Shown in pieces: positions 9,083 through 18,653 of a stretch of DNA of 64,000 nt. Both the position numbers and the translations under genes were made by a program. The notes beneath the pieces were generated by a model. That model was not told the DNA's origin and ran no database searches. It saw only the letters and a program-made list of their open reading frames with translations. Every line of letters starts with the position of its first letter. Position 1 is the first letter of the stretch. This DNA is from Mariniflexile jejuense (GTDB lineage Bacteria > Bacteroidota > Bacteroidia > Flavobacteriales > Flavobacteriaceae), in the NCBI RefSeq assembly GCF_042675665.1, contig NZ_JBHTJI010000001.1, forward strand, positions 1,364,001 through 1,428,000, written 5' to 3'.

Positions 9083-10549
9083 TTAAATTCCACTTATAAA
9101 ACTTCCATATGGATCTTTAAATTGAGTGCCTTCAGCAAATCGGTATTTACTTAAAAGTTTGAATTCTACCAAAGCCCAAAGTACAAACTCTTTTACAAAA
9201 TAAGAATCTGATTTACTTATGTTTGGTTGGTATTTTCCTAACAAATCATCTAAAGGCGAAATAGCGTCAAGCATATTTTCATACTCCTTGTCTCTAACAT
9301 CATCCAAAAGTTCAAAACCATCTTTTAGGTTAAAAAACCAAGACACAATATCATCATAAGGACTTTCATCTTCTTGTTTTTTAAGCTTTTCAATTTTAGG
9401 GAAAAACGCTTCAAATAAACTTTTTACAGCTTCTCCAATCAAATTATACGCCACCACTGAAGCACCTTCTTGCTCACCTTCATAAACCAACTCTACTTTA
9501 CCAGTAATAGCAGGAATGATACCAACAAAATCACTTAGCCTAACCATAGTTTTATCATCACCCGATTTTAAAGCGCGTCTTTCTGCAGTACTTAGCAAGT
9601 TTTCAAAGGCAGTTATACTCAATCTGGCACTCACACCACTTTTTGCATCAATAAATTCACTTTCACGCGCTTCAAATACAATTTGTTCTAATAAATCTTT
9701 AGCCAAATCTGGCACTTTTACAGAATCTATTTGGGCTTCAACCACTCTTGCTTCTTGTTCTGTTATTAGTCTTGCGGTTTCTATATCTGTTGGATAATGC
9801 GTTAAAATTTGTGACCCAATTCTATCTTTCAATGGTGTAACAATACTGCCTCTATTGGTATAATCTTCTGGATTTGCTGTGAATAAAAACTGAATATCTA
9901 AAGGTAACCGAAGTTTAAAACCTCTAATTTGAACATCTCCTTCTTGTAAAATATTAAACAATGCTACTTGAATTCTGGCTTGTAAATCTGGTAATTCATT
10001 TATAACAAAAATGCAACGGTTGGCTCTAGGAATCATACCGTAATGTATAACTCTATCATCAGCATAACTTAATTTTAAATTTGCTGCTTTAATTGGATCT
10101 ACATCACCAATAATATCTGCCACAGTAACATCTGGTGTTGCCAGCTTTTCAGCAAAACGCTCGCTTCTATGCAACCAAGTAATTGGGGTTGCATCACCTT
10201 TTTCTTTAATTAGTTCTTTGGCATACCTGGATATTGGATTGAATGGATCGTCATTAATTTCAGAACCTTCAACTACAGGTATATACTCGTCTAATAAATT
10301 CAACATTAAGCGTGCTAAACGTGTTTTAGCTTGTCCGCGCAATCCTAATAAATTAATGTTGTGACGTGACAAAATTGCACGTTCCAACTCAGGAATTACA
10401 GTATTTTCATACCCATGAACACCTTTAAAAGTGGTTTCTTTATTTTTTATTTTCTGAATTAAATTATCACGAAGCTCATCTTTAATGGATTTACTTTGAT
10501 AACCTGCTTTTTTTAAATCGTTAAGTGTTTTAATATTTTCTATTTTCAT
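9083..10549 (-). CDS. MoxR/ChlI-like AAA+ ATPase
   Basis: The 488-residue ATPase has Walker A GLRGQAKT near residue 75, a Walker B segment CIFVINELPDL with Asn-Glu in place of the usual Asp-Glu, and the sensor region FLFTANPEDYTNRGSI. These match the magnesium-chelatase-like AAA+ group. The upstream neighbour on the same strand encodes a VWA protein, and AAA+/VWA pairs generally act together as chaperone-like machines for inserting metals or remodelling proteins. No chlorophyll or cobalamin genes are nearby, so a chelatase role is not supported. The partner gene ends 24 bp upstream, which indicates an operon. Confidence 0.82.
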   Translation of the reverse strand: MKIENIKTLNDLKKAGYQSKSIKDELRDNLIQKIKNKETTFKGVHGYENTVIPELERAILSRHNINLLGLRGQAKTRLARLMLNLLDEYIPVVEGSEINDDPFNPISRYAKELIKEKGDATPITWLHRSERFAEKLATPDVTVADIIGDVDPIKAANLKLSYADDRVIHYGMIPRANRCIFVINELPDLQARIQVALFNILQEGDVQIRGFKLRLPLDIQFLFTANPEDYTNRGSIVTPLKDRIGSQILTHYPTDIETARLITEQEARVVEAQIDSVKVPDLAKDLLEQIVFEARESEFIDAKSGVSARLSITAFENLLSTAERRALKSGDDKTMVRLSDFVGIIPAITGKVELVYEGEQEGASVVAYNLIGEAVKSLFEAFFPKIEKLKKQEDESPYDDIVSWFFNLKDGFELLDDVRDKEYENMLDAISPLDDLLGKYQPNISKSDSYFVKEFVLWALVEFKLLSKYRFAEGTQFKDPYGSFISGI

Positions 10550-10573
10550 TTTTCTGCTTTTCTTGAATCTTTT

Positions 10574-11701
10574 TTATCCTCTAATTCTTTTTTTTCTATT
10601 GGTTTCATAATCTTCAAAAATCATTTCGCCTAAACCTTTCAATCCGGTATAAAATGCTTTTCCTTGATTGGCATTGGTAAACTCTCTAACAAATTTCATT
10701 AAATAATTATCTTGAGCAATCATAAACGTTGTTATAGGAATATGTAAACGGCGTGCTTGTTGTGCCATCATATAACATTTATTGATTATGTGCTTATCTA
10801 AACCATTACTGTTTTTATAATATTCGCCATTAGGCAAACGCATACAACTGGGTTTACCATCGGTTATCATAAAAATTTGCTTGTTGGTGTTTCGTTTTCT
10901 TCGGAGTAAATCCATTGCTAATTCTAAACCAGCGACTGTGTTGGTATGATATGGACCAACCTTTAAATAAGGTAAATCTTTAATTTCTATTTGCCATGCA
11001 TCGTTACCAAAAACCAAAATATCTAAAGTATCTTTTGGATATCTAGTAGTGATTAATTCTGCTAAAGCCATCGCTACTTTTTTGGCTGGCGTAATTCTAT
11101 CTTCACCATATAGAATCATGCTATGGCTAATATCAATCATTAACACAGTACTCATTTGTGATTTGTGAAGGGTTTCTTCAACTACCAAATCATCTTCAGA
11201 TAATGTAAAATCTGAAATACCATGATTTATTTGAGCATTTTTTAAGCTTTCTGTTACTGATACTTTATCCAAAGCATCACCAAATTGATAGTTTCTAAAA
11301 TCGCCTGTATGCTCATCGCCTATGCCTGGGCTTTTGCTTTTATGATTTCCTTGACCACTGCGCTTAATTTTTCCAAAAATTTGATCGAGAGCTTGTTGCC
11401 TAATTGCTCTTTCAGTTTTTGCTGTAATGGCTAAACTTCCATTACCATCATTGTCAATTTCTTCTCTTAAATAACCTTTCTTTTTAAGATCTTCAATAAA
11501 ATCATCAATGGTATATTCTGAAGTGGTTAGTTTGTATTCTTTATCTAACTGACGAAGCCAATCGATAGCTTCATCAAAATCGCCCGAAGTATGTGTGATA
11601 AGCTCTTTGAAAATTTCAAAAAGTTTATCAAATGGCGATTGGTTTGGGGCTTCATACTTTTTAAATACAAAGCCTTTTTTAAGTGTATTACTTTTTGTCA
11701 T
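10574..11701 (-). CDS. VWA-domain protein, partner of the AAA+ ATPase
   Basis: The 375-residue protein has a helical, charged N-terminal half (residues 1-180) and a C-terminal von Willebrand factor A domain. The MIDAS motif is D-I-S-H-S near residue 190, followed by a conserved threonine/aspartate in FMITDGKPS. This is the ChlD/CobT-like partner of an AAA+ ATPase, and the two genes form a tight pair. The metal-ion-dependent adhesion site suggests Mg-dependent docking of the ATPase ring onto a client protein. The client is not visible in the sequence. Confidence 0.8.
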   Translation of the reverse strand: MTKSNTLKKGFVFKKYEAPNQSPFDKLFEIFKELITHTSGDFDEAIDWLRQLDKEYKLTTSEYTIDDFIEDLKKKGYLREEIDNDGNGSLAITAKTERAIRQQALDQIFGKIKRSGQGNHKSKSPGIGDEHTGDFRNYQFGDALDKVSVTESLKNAQINHGISDFTLSEDDLVVEETLHKSQMSTVLMIDISHSMILYGEDRITPAKKVAMALAELITTRYPKDTLDILVFGNDAWQIEIKDLPYLKVGPYHTNTVAGLELAMDLLRRKRNTNKQIFMITDGKPSCMRLPNGEYYKNSNGLDKHIINKCYMMAQQARRLHIPITTFMIAQDNYLMKFVREFTNANQGKAFYTGLKGLGEMIFEDYETNRKKRIRG

Positions 11702-11789
11702 AGCTGTATAAAAATACTATATTTTCAAACAACTTACATGCCAATGCAATTAGATTTATCTATAACGATAAAAAGAAATTAAATACTAC

Positions 11790-12467
11790 TTATTCAACAC
11801 GACTTAAACCTGCAAGATCATCAATTTTTATTCGCTTGCCTATTGTTGTAATTAAGCCTTCTTTTTTAAATTGAGAAATTACCCTTATGGCAGATTCTAT
11901 GGCTGTTCCTACAATATTAGCTAAATCTTCACGAGATAATAACACGCTTAATGTTCCATCTGGGTTTGTACCAAAACTTTTATGTATATAAATAAGCGTT
12001 TCTGCTAAACGCTGTCTTACCGATTTTTGGGCCATATTTACAATAATGTTATCTGCTTCTCTTAAATCTTTTGCCATTTCTTTTAAAACATCAAAAGAGA
12101 ATTTTGGGTTTTTTTGTAAATCGTTTATAATTTCACTTTTAGGAATATAGCAAACTTCCATATCGCTTAAAGCTGTGGCTTGCAAATTAGAAACCTCGTC
12201 TGAAACTATAGAACGTTGCCCAAGCAAATCGCCTTTTACCACAATTTTCACTATTTGGTCTTTACCGTTTGAACTTAATTTAGATAATTTACAAATCCCA
12301 TCGCGCACACAATAAACGCCGTTTACAATTTCACCTTCATCAAAAATAACGTCACCTTTCTTAATTGTTATTGTGGTTTTACAACTAGAAATACGCACTA
12401 ATTCTTCTTTTGTTAAAGATTTTAATGAATTAAATTGTTTTATTATACATTGATCACATTTACCCAT
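11790..12467 (-). CDS. FNR/CRP-family transcriptional regulator
   Basis: The 225-residue protein has an N-terminal cyclic-nucleotide-binding fold (about 20-140) and a C-terminal helix-turn-helix. The extreme N-terminus MGKCDQCIIKQFNSL has Cys4 and Cys7, with Cys29 further on, a pattern common in Bacteroidota FNR-like proteins and compatible with redox or iron-sulfur sensing. The recognition helix reads IVGTAIESAIRVISQF; its E-S-x-x-R is the contact set that reads TGA-N6-TCA in FNR-type proteins. It lies 45 bp downstream of uspA, which has such a site at its promoter, so the regulator is probably autoregulated. Confidence 0.85.
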   Translation of the reverse strand: MGKCDQCIIKQFNSLKSLTKEELVRISSCKTTITIKKGDVIFDEGEIVNGVYCVRDGICKLSKLSSNGKDQIVKIVVKGDLLGQRSIVSDEVSNLQATALSDMEVCYIPKSEIINDLQKNPKFSFDVLKEMAKDLREADNIIVNMAQKSVRQRLAETLIYIHKSFGTNPDGTLSVLLSREDLANIVGTAIESAIRVISQFKKEGLITTIGKRIKIDDLAGLSRVE

Positions 12468-12512
12468 AATAACAAATTGTTTTATAATACTTTAAAACTA
12501 AATTTCAACCAT

Positions 12513-13352
12513 TTAATGCAACACTAAAAAGGGAATATCTTTGTAATAACTAATGCCTTTTATTGTTGGGTGAAATAAAATTTTTTGAAAGTAGTTTAGG
12601 TTTTTAGCTAACATAGTTATTAAATTAATTTCTTTACTATCTACAAATTTTTGTACGGCATCTTCAAAAAATTTATTGGTTAAAAACTCATAACTATGTT
12701 TGTAATTGGCAAAGTAATCGTCTAGATATTCTTTGTTTCGTTGTTGGTCTTCATTAAGTTCAGAACCACTTTTATTAACGTGCAAAACTCGTACTGTTGC
12801 ATTAAACATTTCTACAACATCAACCAAAGGTTGTAATGTTTCTGCTTGATAAAAAATTGAAAAATCGGTTGGGAATGCTATTTCTTTAGTTGCTATGAAT
12901 CTGGCATTTTCTGGAACAACCATCGTTGTGCATTTTACTTTTGTAATTACATTTCCTGCATTGCTTCCTATACAAAAATTTTTTAATCCTGAATTTCCCT
13001 TTGTTCCCATTACTATAAGATGTATTTTTCTTTCCAACACCTGCTTTCTAATAGAATCGATAATATAATTTGTGTCTGAAATTGTAAAAAACTTGTGATT
13101 TGTATTATCCGGAAAATTCTTTTTAACACGATTTAATAGTTCTTGTAATCGCTGTTTTGATGGTTTAACAAGTATATTACTAGAATTGTTTTTATTTGAA
13201 GTGAACAAATTTTCTGAACTAGACATAACATCTGGTTTATTAACATGTAATAAATAAATGTTGCATGGCGTTTTGCTAAAAAATTGCAATGCATAGTCTA
13301 TAGCATTCCATGCGTTTTCAGAAAAATCTGTGGGTATTAAAATGTTTTTCAT
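12513..13352 (-). CDS. Universal stress protein, tandem UspA domains
   Basis: The protein is about 279 residues from the ATG at 13352 and contains two UspA domains. The first starts MKNILIPTDFSENAW and has the nucleotide-loop motif VMGTKGNSGLKNFCIGSNA; the second begins near TKEIAFPTDFS and has a degenerate loop. An upstream TTG at 13367 was not chosen because it coincides with the predicted transcription start. UspA proteins bind ATP or other ligands and support survival under oxygen limitation or growth arrest. The FNR-type site just upstream supports oxygen-linked control. Confidence 0.85.
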   Translation of the reverse strand: MKNILIPTDFSENAWNAIDYALQFFSKTPCNIYLLHVNKPDVMSSSENLFTSNKNNSSNILVKPSKQRLQELLNRVKKNFPDNTNHKFFTISDTNYIIDSIRKQVLERKIHLIVMGTKGNSGLKNFCIGSNAGNVITKVKCTTMVVPENARFIATKEIAFPTDFSIFYQAETLQPLVDVVEMFNATVRVLHVNKSGSELNEDQQRNKEYLDDYFANYKHSYEFLTNKFFEDAVQKFVDSKEINLITMLAKNLNYFQKILFHPTIKGISYYKDIPFLVLH

Positions 13353-13371
13353 GCTAATTACTTTCAATAAA

Positions 13372-13414
13372 CAAAAGTAAATGCATGAGGTTTAACCAAA
13401 TATGACCAATATCA
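13372..13414 (-). promoter_or_regulatory. FNR-type promoter of uspA-fnr
   Basis: The site TGACCAATATCA (13403-13414) has the TGA-N6-TCA layout. On the minus strand the -7 box TACTTTTG (13372-13379) starts exactly 29.5 bp from the site centre, which places activation at about -41.5, the class II position. The predicted start lies about 15 nt before the uspA ATG. Confidence 0.7.
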
Positions 13415-13438
13415 TAATTTCAGGTAATTTGCTACTAG

Positions 13439-14500
13439 CTAGCTAATTTGTTGCAATTTATTTAAATCTAATATTCGAATATTTCTACCTTCAATTTCAA
13501 TCAACCCTGCATCTTTAAAACTAGATAAGGTTCTTATTAAACTTTCTAAAGCTATACCTGCTACACTTGCTAAATCGCTACGTGAAATTCTTATTGCATC
13601 TTCTGTGTTACGGTTAAGTTTTTCTGCAAATTTTAGTATTGTAGAAGCTGTACGTTTTTTTACCGAACTGTAAGCCATTTGCAATAATTGGTCTTTTACA
13701 CCCATTAAATCGTCGGTTAATAATTGTATCAGTTCTAAGGTAACTGTATGGTTGCTGTTTAATACTTCGGTTAGCTGGTTTTTAGAAAGTGCTACTAATT
13801 TTGTATCCTGTATGGCCGTTGCTGTTTCTTGATAAGGTATGTTTTGTGTGAATGATGTGTAACCAAACAAATCATCTTCTTTAAATAAGGCAGTGGTTAG
13901 GTCTTTACCATTTTCATCTAGTTTATGGCATTTTACCAAGCCTTTGGATATTAAATAGATGTTATTGGAATGTTGCCCTTCTTCATATACAATACTTCCA
14001 GCATCTTGGGTTATTTCTTTACCATTATCATCAAAAAAGTTTTTTAAATCGTTAAGGGTTCTAAGTTCATCATCATTAGCAATAGTAGTATCTTTTTCAT
14101 TTTCTTGCACTTCTGCTCTATCTTTTAAAATAGCTGCTTTTGCTAAACGACTTTCAATAGCACTTATTAGTTCGTCTTCTTCAAATGGTTTGGTTATATA
14201 ATCATCAGCACCCAAATCCATTCCTTTTCTAACGTCTTTACGTTCGGTTTTTGCTGATAAAAATATAAATGGAATGTGTTTGGTTTCTTCACTTTTAGAT
14301 AAGCCTTCCAAAACACCATAACCATCAAGTTCTGGCATCATAATATCGCAAACAATAATATCTGGTAAACTGCTTTTTGCAAGTTCTAACCCAGCTTTTC
14401 CGTTAGGTGCTGTAATTACATTATAATCAGATAGTTCTAACAATTCTGATGTGTTTTCTCTTAAAATAATATCGTCTTCAATCAATAATATTTTTTTCAT
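13439..14500 (-). CDS. Response regulator fused to FNR/CRP-type DNA-binding module
   Basis: The 353-residue protein joins a receiver domain (residues 1-120; phospho-acceptor in PDIIVCDIMMPELDGYG near residue 53, Lys in YITKPFEEDEL) to a cyclic-nucleotide-binding fold (about 150-270) and a Crp-type helix-turn-helix (SRSDLASVAGIALESLIRTLSSF). A FixJ-like input is therefore linked directly to a FixK-like output in one polypeptide. Its start overlaps the kinase stop by 4 bp (ATGA), so the two are translationally coupled and very likely partners. The ES-x-x-R recognition helix suggests that it reads the same TGA-N6-TCA sites. Confidence 0.88.
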   Translation of the reverse strand: MKKILLIEDDIILRENTSELLELSDYNVITAPNGKAGLELAKSSLPDIIVCDIMMPELDGYGVLEGLSKSEETKHIPFIFLSAKTERKDVRKGMDLGADDYITKPFEEDELISAIESRLAKAAILKDRAEVQENEKDTTIANDDELRTLNDLKNFFDDNGKEITQDAGSIVYEEGQHSNNIYLISKGLVKCHKLDENGKDLTTALFKEDDLFGYTSFTQNIPYQETATAIQDTKLVALSKNQLTEVLNSNHTVTLELIQLLTDDLMGVKDQLLQMAYSSVKKRTASTILKFAEKLNRNTEDAIRISRSDLASVAGIALESLIRTLSSFKDAGLIEIEGRNIRILDLNKLQQIS

Positions 14501-15741
14501 TGCTTTGCTTTATTTGGAATTATGAATGTAAATAAGCTTCCTTTATTTTCTTCACTTTCAAAATGTATGGTACCACCTAAATTTTCAAGATGGCTTTTAA
14601 CTATGTTTAAACCAATACCTGTACCTTGTGTAAGTAGTGCATTTTCAGCTCTAAAGTAACGGTTAAACACACTTTTTTGGTCATTTAATGGAATACCTAT
14701 ACCATTATCTTTAATTTTGAACGTGGTATTTTTATCGTCTTGTTTTATTTTTATATCTACTAAGGTGTTTTCCGATGAATACTTTATAGCATTATGAACT
14801 AGGTTAGACAATGCTAGTTCTACAATTTTTTCATCTTGAAACATCGAGTAATCATCAATATTTTCTGGGTAATTAATAATTTGTCCTTCTTTTAAAAGCA
14901 TATTGGCATTGTAAACAACTTCGTTTACTACTTTACTTATTTTGAAGGTGCTAAATTTGTAATTTATTTTACCTGTTTCCAGTTTTTCAATTGATAAGAA
15001 GTCGTTTAAAATATTATTTAGGTAGTGAACTTTATCTGAAATTGTTTTCACATGCTTATCGCGTTTCTCTTGCTGTTCAGATAATTTGTATTTTCCTAAT
15101 AGCATTGCAGATGTTAAAATACCGCTTAAAGGTGTTTTAAACTCATGCGATACTAGCGATAAGAATTTTGTTTTTAATTCGTTAAGTTCTTTTTCTTTTT
15201 TAAGCGCGTTTTTGGTTTTATTTTGTGCTTCAATACGTTTTTTTATTTCAATATCGCGTTCTAAATTCACAGCTTTTAAAGCTTCAACAGAGTTTCTTAA
15301 TTCCTTAGTACGGGCTTCTACTTTTTGTTCTAGCTGTACATTTAGTTCTTGCAATTCAAGCTCTTGTTGCTTACGTATTGAAATATCAATTACCAAAGCC
15401 ATTATAAACTGTTTGCCGTTAATTTCTAGTGGATTTAAACCTGCCTCTACCGGAAAAACTGAACCGTTTTTGTGTGCTCCAAATAAATCGCGACCACGCC
15501 CCATTTGCCTGCTTTCTTTTTGTTTCATAAAGCCTTCAACATGTGCGCCGTGTGTAGCATGGTATTTTTGTGGGATTAAAATACTTAATTCTCTTTTAAC
15601 CAATTCTTGTTTTTCATATCCAAACATACGTTCGGCCGAAGCATTTGTTAAAGCAATTTTCTGATTACTATCTACTACAATAACACCTTCTGATACAGCT
15701 TCAAAAAGTACATTAAAAATATCTTTTTCATTTTGAAGCAT
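14497..15741 (-). CDS. PAS-domain sensor histidine kinase, FixL-like
   Basis: The 414-residue kinase has one N-terminal PAS domain (about 10-125), a coiled coil (130-190), a HisKA domain (FLSLVSHEFKTPLSG, His acceptor) and a HATPase domain with N- and G-boxes (NLVHNAIKYSS, IKDNGIGIP, GTGIGLNIVKSHLE). There is no membrane segment, so it is cytoplasmic. In the PAS domain YHATHGAHVEGF and MGRGRDLFG align with the haem-ligand His200 and the oxygen-contacting Arg220 regions of rhizobial FixL. A haem oxygen sensor is plausible but unproven, since many non-haem PAS domains share this fold. Confidence 0.87.
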   Translation of the reverse strand: MLQNEKDIFNVLFEAVSEGVIVVDSNQKIALTNASAERMFGYEKQELVKRELSILIPQKYHATHGAHVEGFMKQKESRQMGRGRDLFGAHKNGSVFPVEAGLNPLEINGKQFIMALVIDISIRKQQELELQELNVQLEQKVEARTKELRNSVEALKAVNLERDIEIKKRIEAQNKTKNALKKEKELNELKTKFLSLVSHEFKTPLSGILTSAMLLGKYKLSEQQEKRDKHVKTISDKVHYLNNILNDFLSIEKLETGKINYKFSTFKISKVVNEVVYNANMLLKEGQIINYPENIDDYSMFQDEKIVELALSNLVHNAIKYSSENTLVDIKIKQDDKNTTFKIKDNGIGIPLNDQKSVFNRYFRAENALLTQGTGIGLNIVKSHLENLGGTIHFESEENKGSLFTFIIPNKAKQ

Positions 15742-15883
15742 TACACAAAAAACTTTTGAAGGTTATTACATAAAACTAAAGCAACCTTCCGATTAGGTTT
15801 AAAAAAGGAAATAAAAATGGCTGTTGGTTTGCTTTTTAATATCATACTTAAACTTTTGAAGTCGCGTAAAATTAAGTAATATA

Positions 15884-15926
15884 TGACATATATCATATTT
15901 TAAAGAGACACAATTTTAAACATTTG
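15884..15926 (+). promoter_or_regulatory. FNR-type promoter of ccoI
   Basis: TGACATATATCA (15884-15895) lies in the divergent spacer between the kinase gene and ccoI. The -7-like box AACATTTG (15919-15926) starts 29.5 bp from the site centre, the same geometry as the other three sites in the window, although its first base deviates from TAnnTTTG. The implied leader is about 22 nt. Confidence 0.65.
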
Positions 15927-15952
15927 CATCAGGTATAAATGAGCAAATAATT

Positions 15953-18328
15953 ATGAGCAAAAGCACATGTTTTCATTGTGGTTTAGATGCTACAACTTCA
16001 AATATTTTATATGATGATAAGGCGTTTTGTTGCCAAGGCTGTAAAACTGTTTATCAAATTTTTTCTGAAAACGATTTAACCTGCTATTACGATTTACAAT
16101 CAGCTCCTGGCACAACACCTAAAGAAATTGATGGTAAATACAATTTTTTAGAAAACGCTAAAATAGTTGAGCAATTGTTAGAATTTAACAATAATAACAC
16201 ACAAATTGTAACGCTATACATTCCGCATATTCATTGTAGTTCGTGTATTTGGATTTTAGAAAATTTAAATAAACTAAATTCTGCCGTAAATGTTTCAACT
16301 GTAAATTTTGGAAAAAAAACAGTTCGAGTATCTTTTAACACAGAACAACTAAGCCTAAAAAATTTAGTAATCTTATTAAGTAATATTGGTTATGAACCTT
16401 TTATAAGTTTAGATGATTATAGTGTTGGCAAAAAACACATAAACAGATCGCTTATTTACAAACTAGGTATTGCTGGTTTTGCCTTTGGAAACGTAATGTT
16501 TTTATCGTTTCCAGAGTATTTTGAAAGGCATGAATTTTGGTTAGAGCAGTACAAACACCTTTTTAGGTGGCTTATGTTTGCCTTTTCCCTACCTGTAGTT
16601 TTTTACTCTGGAAATGATTATTTTATTTCGGCATATAAAGGACTTCGTTCTAAAATTTTAAATATAGATGTGCCAATAGCTTTGGGCATTGCTGCGCTTT
16701 TTATTAGAAGCACTGTAGAAATTGTTTTCAATATAGGTTCTGGTTTTTTTGATAGCTTAACTGGACTTATTTTCTTTTTACTACTTGGTAAATTTTTTCA
16801 GCAAAAAACCTATTACTTTTTATCGTTTGAACGCGACTATAAATCGTATTTCCCGATAGGAATTACCAAAATCACCAATGAAGGAACCGAAGAATCCATT
16901 CAAGTTTACGATATTGAAAAAGGTGATAGACTACTAATTAGAAATCAAGAACTTATTCCTGTTGACTGTATTTTAATTAAAGGACAAGCGCTTATTGACT
17001 ATAGTTTTGTTACCGGCGAATCTGAACCCATTACAAAACAATCGGGCGATAAACTTTTTGCAGGAGGAAAACAACTTAATGGTATTATTGAAGTTGACGT
17101 ACTAAAATCGGTCGAGCAAAGTTACCTAACCCAACTTTGGAGTAATGATGCGTTTAAAAAAGATAAAGAATTAGCATTCACAAACATTACAAATCGTATA
17201 AGCAAACGATTTACAGCTTATGTATTATTAATTGCTTTTTCATCAACACTTTACTGGTTAATTACAGATTCCAGTAAAGCTTTAAACGTATTTACTTCTG
17301 TACTTATTATTGCTTGCCCATGTGCTTTGGCGTTGGCTGCACCTTTTACTTTTGGAAATATACTTCGTATTCTAGGGAAGAAAAAATTCTACCTAAAAAA
17401 TGCAAGTGTTATTGAGCAACTTTCAAAAATAAACACCATTATTTTTGATAAAACAGGCACAATAACATCCAACAAAGAAACATATGTTCAGTATGAAGGT
17501 ATTCAGCTTTCTAATGAAGAAGAAGCGTTGTTAAAAAACACACTAAGAGGTTCAAACCATCCACTAAGTCGTTCATTATATAACCTTTTAAAAACACACG
17601 ATATTGTTCCGTTAGATGCTTATGAAGAACATCTAGGAAAAGGAATTGAAGCCAATTTTAAACAAAATAGCATTAAAATTGGTTCGGGTTCTTTTGTAGG
17701 TTATGCTTCAGAAACTACTACATTAAACACCAGTGTACATGTTAGTACCAACAACGCCTATAAAGGAAAATTCACCTTTTACAACGCTTACCGCAAAGGA
17801 CTTTCAAAATTGTTTAACAGTTTAAAAAAAGACTACGATTTGGTAATTCTTTCGGGTGATAATGAAGGCGAAAAAGAAAATCTAACCAAATTACTGCCAA
17901 CAAAAACCAAACTTATTTTTAATCAAAAACCAGAAGATAAACTTGAATATATAAAATACCATCAAACCGAAGGTGCTAATATTTTGATGATTGGAGACGG
18001 TTTAAATGATGCTGGTGCACTAGCACAAAGTAATGTTGGTATTGCTATTTCTGAAAACGTAAATGTATTTTCACCTGCTTGCGATGCTATTTTAGATGCT
18101 TCAAAATTCAACCAATTGTATCATTATATAACAGCTTCAAAACATGCTGTAAAAATTATAAAATGGAGTTTTTTACTATCGTTCTTATATAATAGTATCG
18201 GACTTTATTTTGCTGTTACTGGCAGGTTAGAACCCGTTATCGCAGCAATTTTAATGCCTTTAAGTTCTATTACAATTGTTGCGTTTACAACCGTTGCAAC
18301 AAATGTTGTTGGAAGAAAATTAAAATAA
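15953..18328 (+). CDS. ccoI: Copper-translocating P-type ATPase for cbb3 oxidase assembly (CcoI/FixI)
   Basis: The 791-residue P1B-type ATPase begins with a cysteine-rich zinc-ribbon-like domain (CFHCGLD...CCQGC, residues 5-32) and then an HMA-like domain with HCSSC. The transmembrane copper motif is CPCAL near residue 455, the phosphorylation site DKTGTI near 498, and the hinge GDGLND near 680. This architecture is specific for CcoI/FixI, which exports copper needed for cbb3 oxidase maturation. It is the first gene of the cco locus, and its promoter carries an FNR-type site. Confidence 0.93.
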   Translation: MSKSTCFHCGLDATTSNILYDDKAFCCQGCKTVYQIFSENDLTCYYDLQSAPGTTPKEIDGKYNFLENAKIVEQLLEFNNNNTQIVTLYIPHIHCSSCIWILENLNKLNSAVNVSTVNFGKKTVRVSFNTEQLSLKNLVILLSNIGYEPFISLDDYSVGKKHINRSLIYKLGIAGFAFGNVMFLSFPEYFERHEFWLEQYKHLFRWLMFAFSLPVVFYSGNDYFISAYKGLRSKILNIDVPIALGIAALFIRSTVEIVFNIGSGFFDSLTGLIFFLLLGKFFQQKTYYFLSFERDYKSYFPIGITKITNEGTEESIQVYDIEKGDRLLIRNQELIPVDCILIKGQALIDYSFVTGESEPITKQSGDKLFAGGKQLNGIIEVDVLKSVEQSYLTQLWSNDAFKKDKELAFTNITNRISKRFTAYVLLIAFSSTLYWLITDSSKALNVFTSVLIIACPCALALAAPFTFGNILRILGKKKFYLKNASVIEQLSKINTIIFDKTGTITSNKETYVQYEGIQLSNEEEALLKNTLRGSNHPLSRSLYNLLKTHDIVPLDAYEEHLGKGIEANFKQNSIKIGSGSFVGYASETTTLNTSVHVSTNNAYKGKFTFYNAYRKGLSKLFNSLKKDYDLVILSGDNEGEKENLTKLLPTKTKLIFNQKPEDKLEYIKYHQTEGANILMIGDGLNDAGALAQSNVGIAISENVNVFSPACDAILDASKFNQLYHYITASKHAVKIIKWSFLLSFLYNSIGLYFAVTGRLEPVIAAILMPLSSITIVAFTTVATNVVGRKLK

Positions 18329-18393
18329 ATAAGCTTTAAATACACAAATAATTACTAGTGGATTTATAGCCAGAAAAAGAATAAAAAGAAACA

Positions 18394-18436
18394 TGACAAA
18401 AGTCATATTTTAAAAAAAAGCATGAAAGTAACTTTG
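18394..18436 (+). promoter_or_regulatory. FNR-type promoter of ccoS-ccoNOQP
   Basis: TGACAAAAGTCA (18394-18405) is a nearly perfect dyad. The -7 box TAACTTTG (18429-18436) matches TAnnTTTG and starts 29.5 bp from the site centre. The predicted start leaves a leader of about 16 nt before ccoS. Confidence 0.75.
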
Positions 18437-18456
18437 AACCATAACTTCAAATAGGT

Positions 18457-18642
18457 ATGAGCGTTATATATATTTTGTTAACTATTAGCATTATCGTTGC
18501 TATCGTTTTTTTTATCGCATTTATACTAGCCGTAAAAAACGGACAGTATGATGATAGTTATACCCCTTCCGTTCGTATGCTGTTTGATGACGAACTAATA
18601 AAAGAAAAATCCAATAAATCAATACTAACCAAAAAAGAATAA
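18457..18642 (+). CDS. ccoS: cbb3 oxidase assembly protein CcoS
   Basis: The 61-residue protein is a single membrane helix (MSVIYILLTISIIVAIVFFIAFILAV) followed by a short charged tail containing QYDDSYTPSVRMLFDDE, the conserved CcoS pattern. CcoS is needed to load haem b and CuB into the catalytic subunit. The gene lies 11 bp before ccoNO. Identification rests on size, the FDDE motif and position. Confidence 0.88.
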   Translation: MSVIYILLTISIIVAIVFFIAFILAVKNGQYDDSYTPSVRMLFDDELIKEKSNKSILTKKE

Positions 18643-18653
18643 TAGGAACTATT

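Noticed and set aside
9083..11701. Magnesium chelatase (chlorophyll biosynthesis) role for the AAA+/VWA pair
   Set aside because: No large ChlH subunit and no other tetrapyrrole branch genes nearby; Walker B Asn-Glu and overall type fit the broad MoxR-like group.
15853..15895. The ccoI FNR-type site also controlling the divergent kinase gene
   Set aside because: At the required distance on the minus strand the sequence does not resemble a -7 box.
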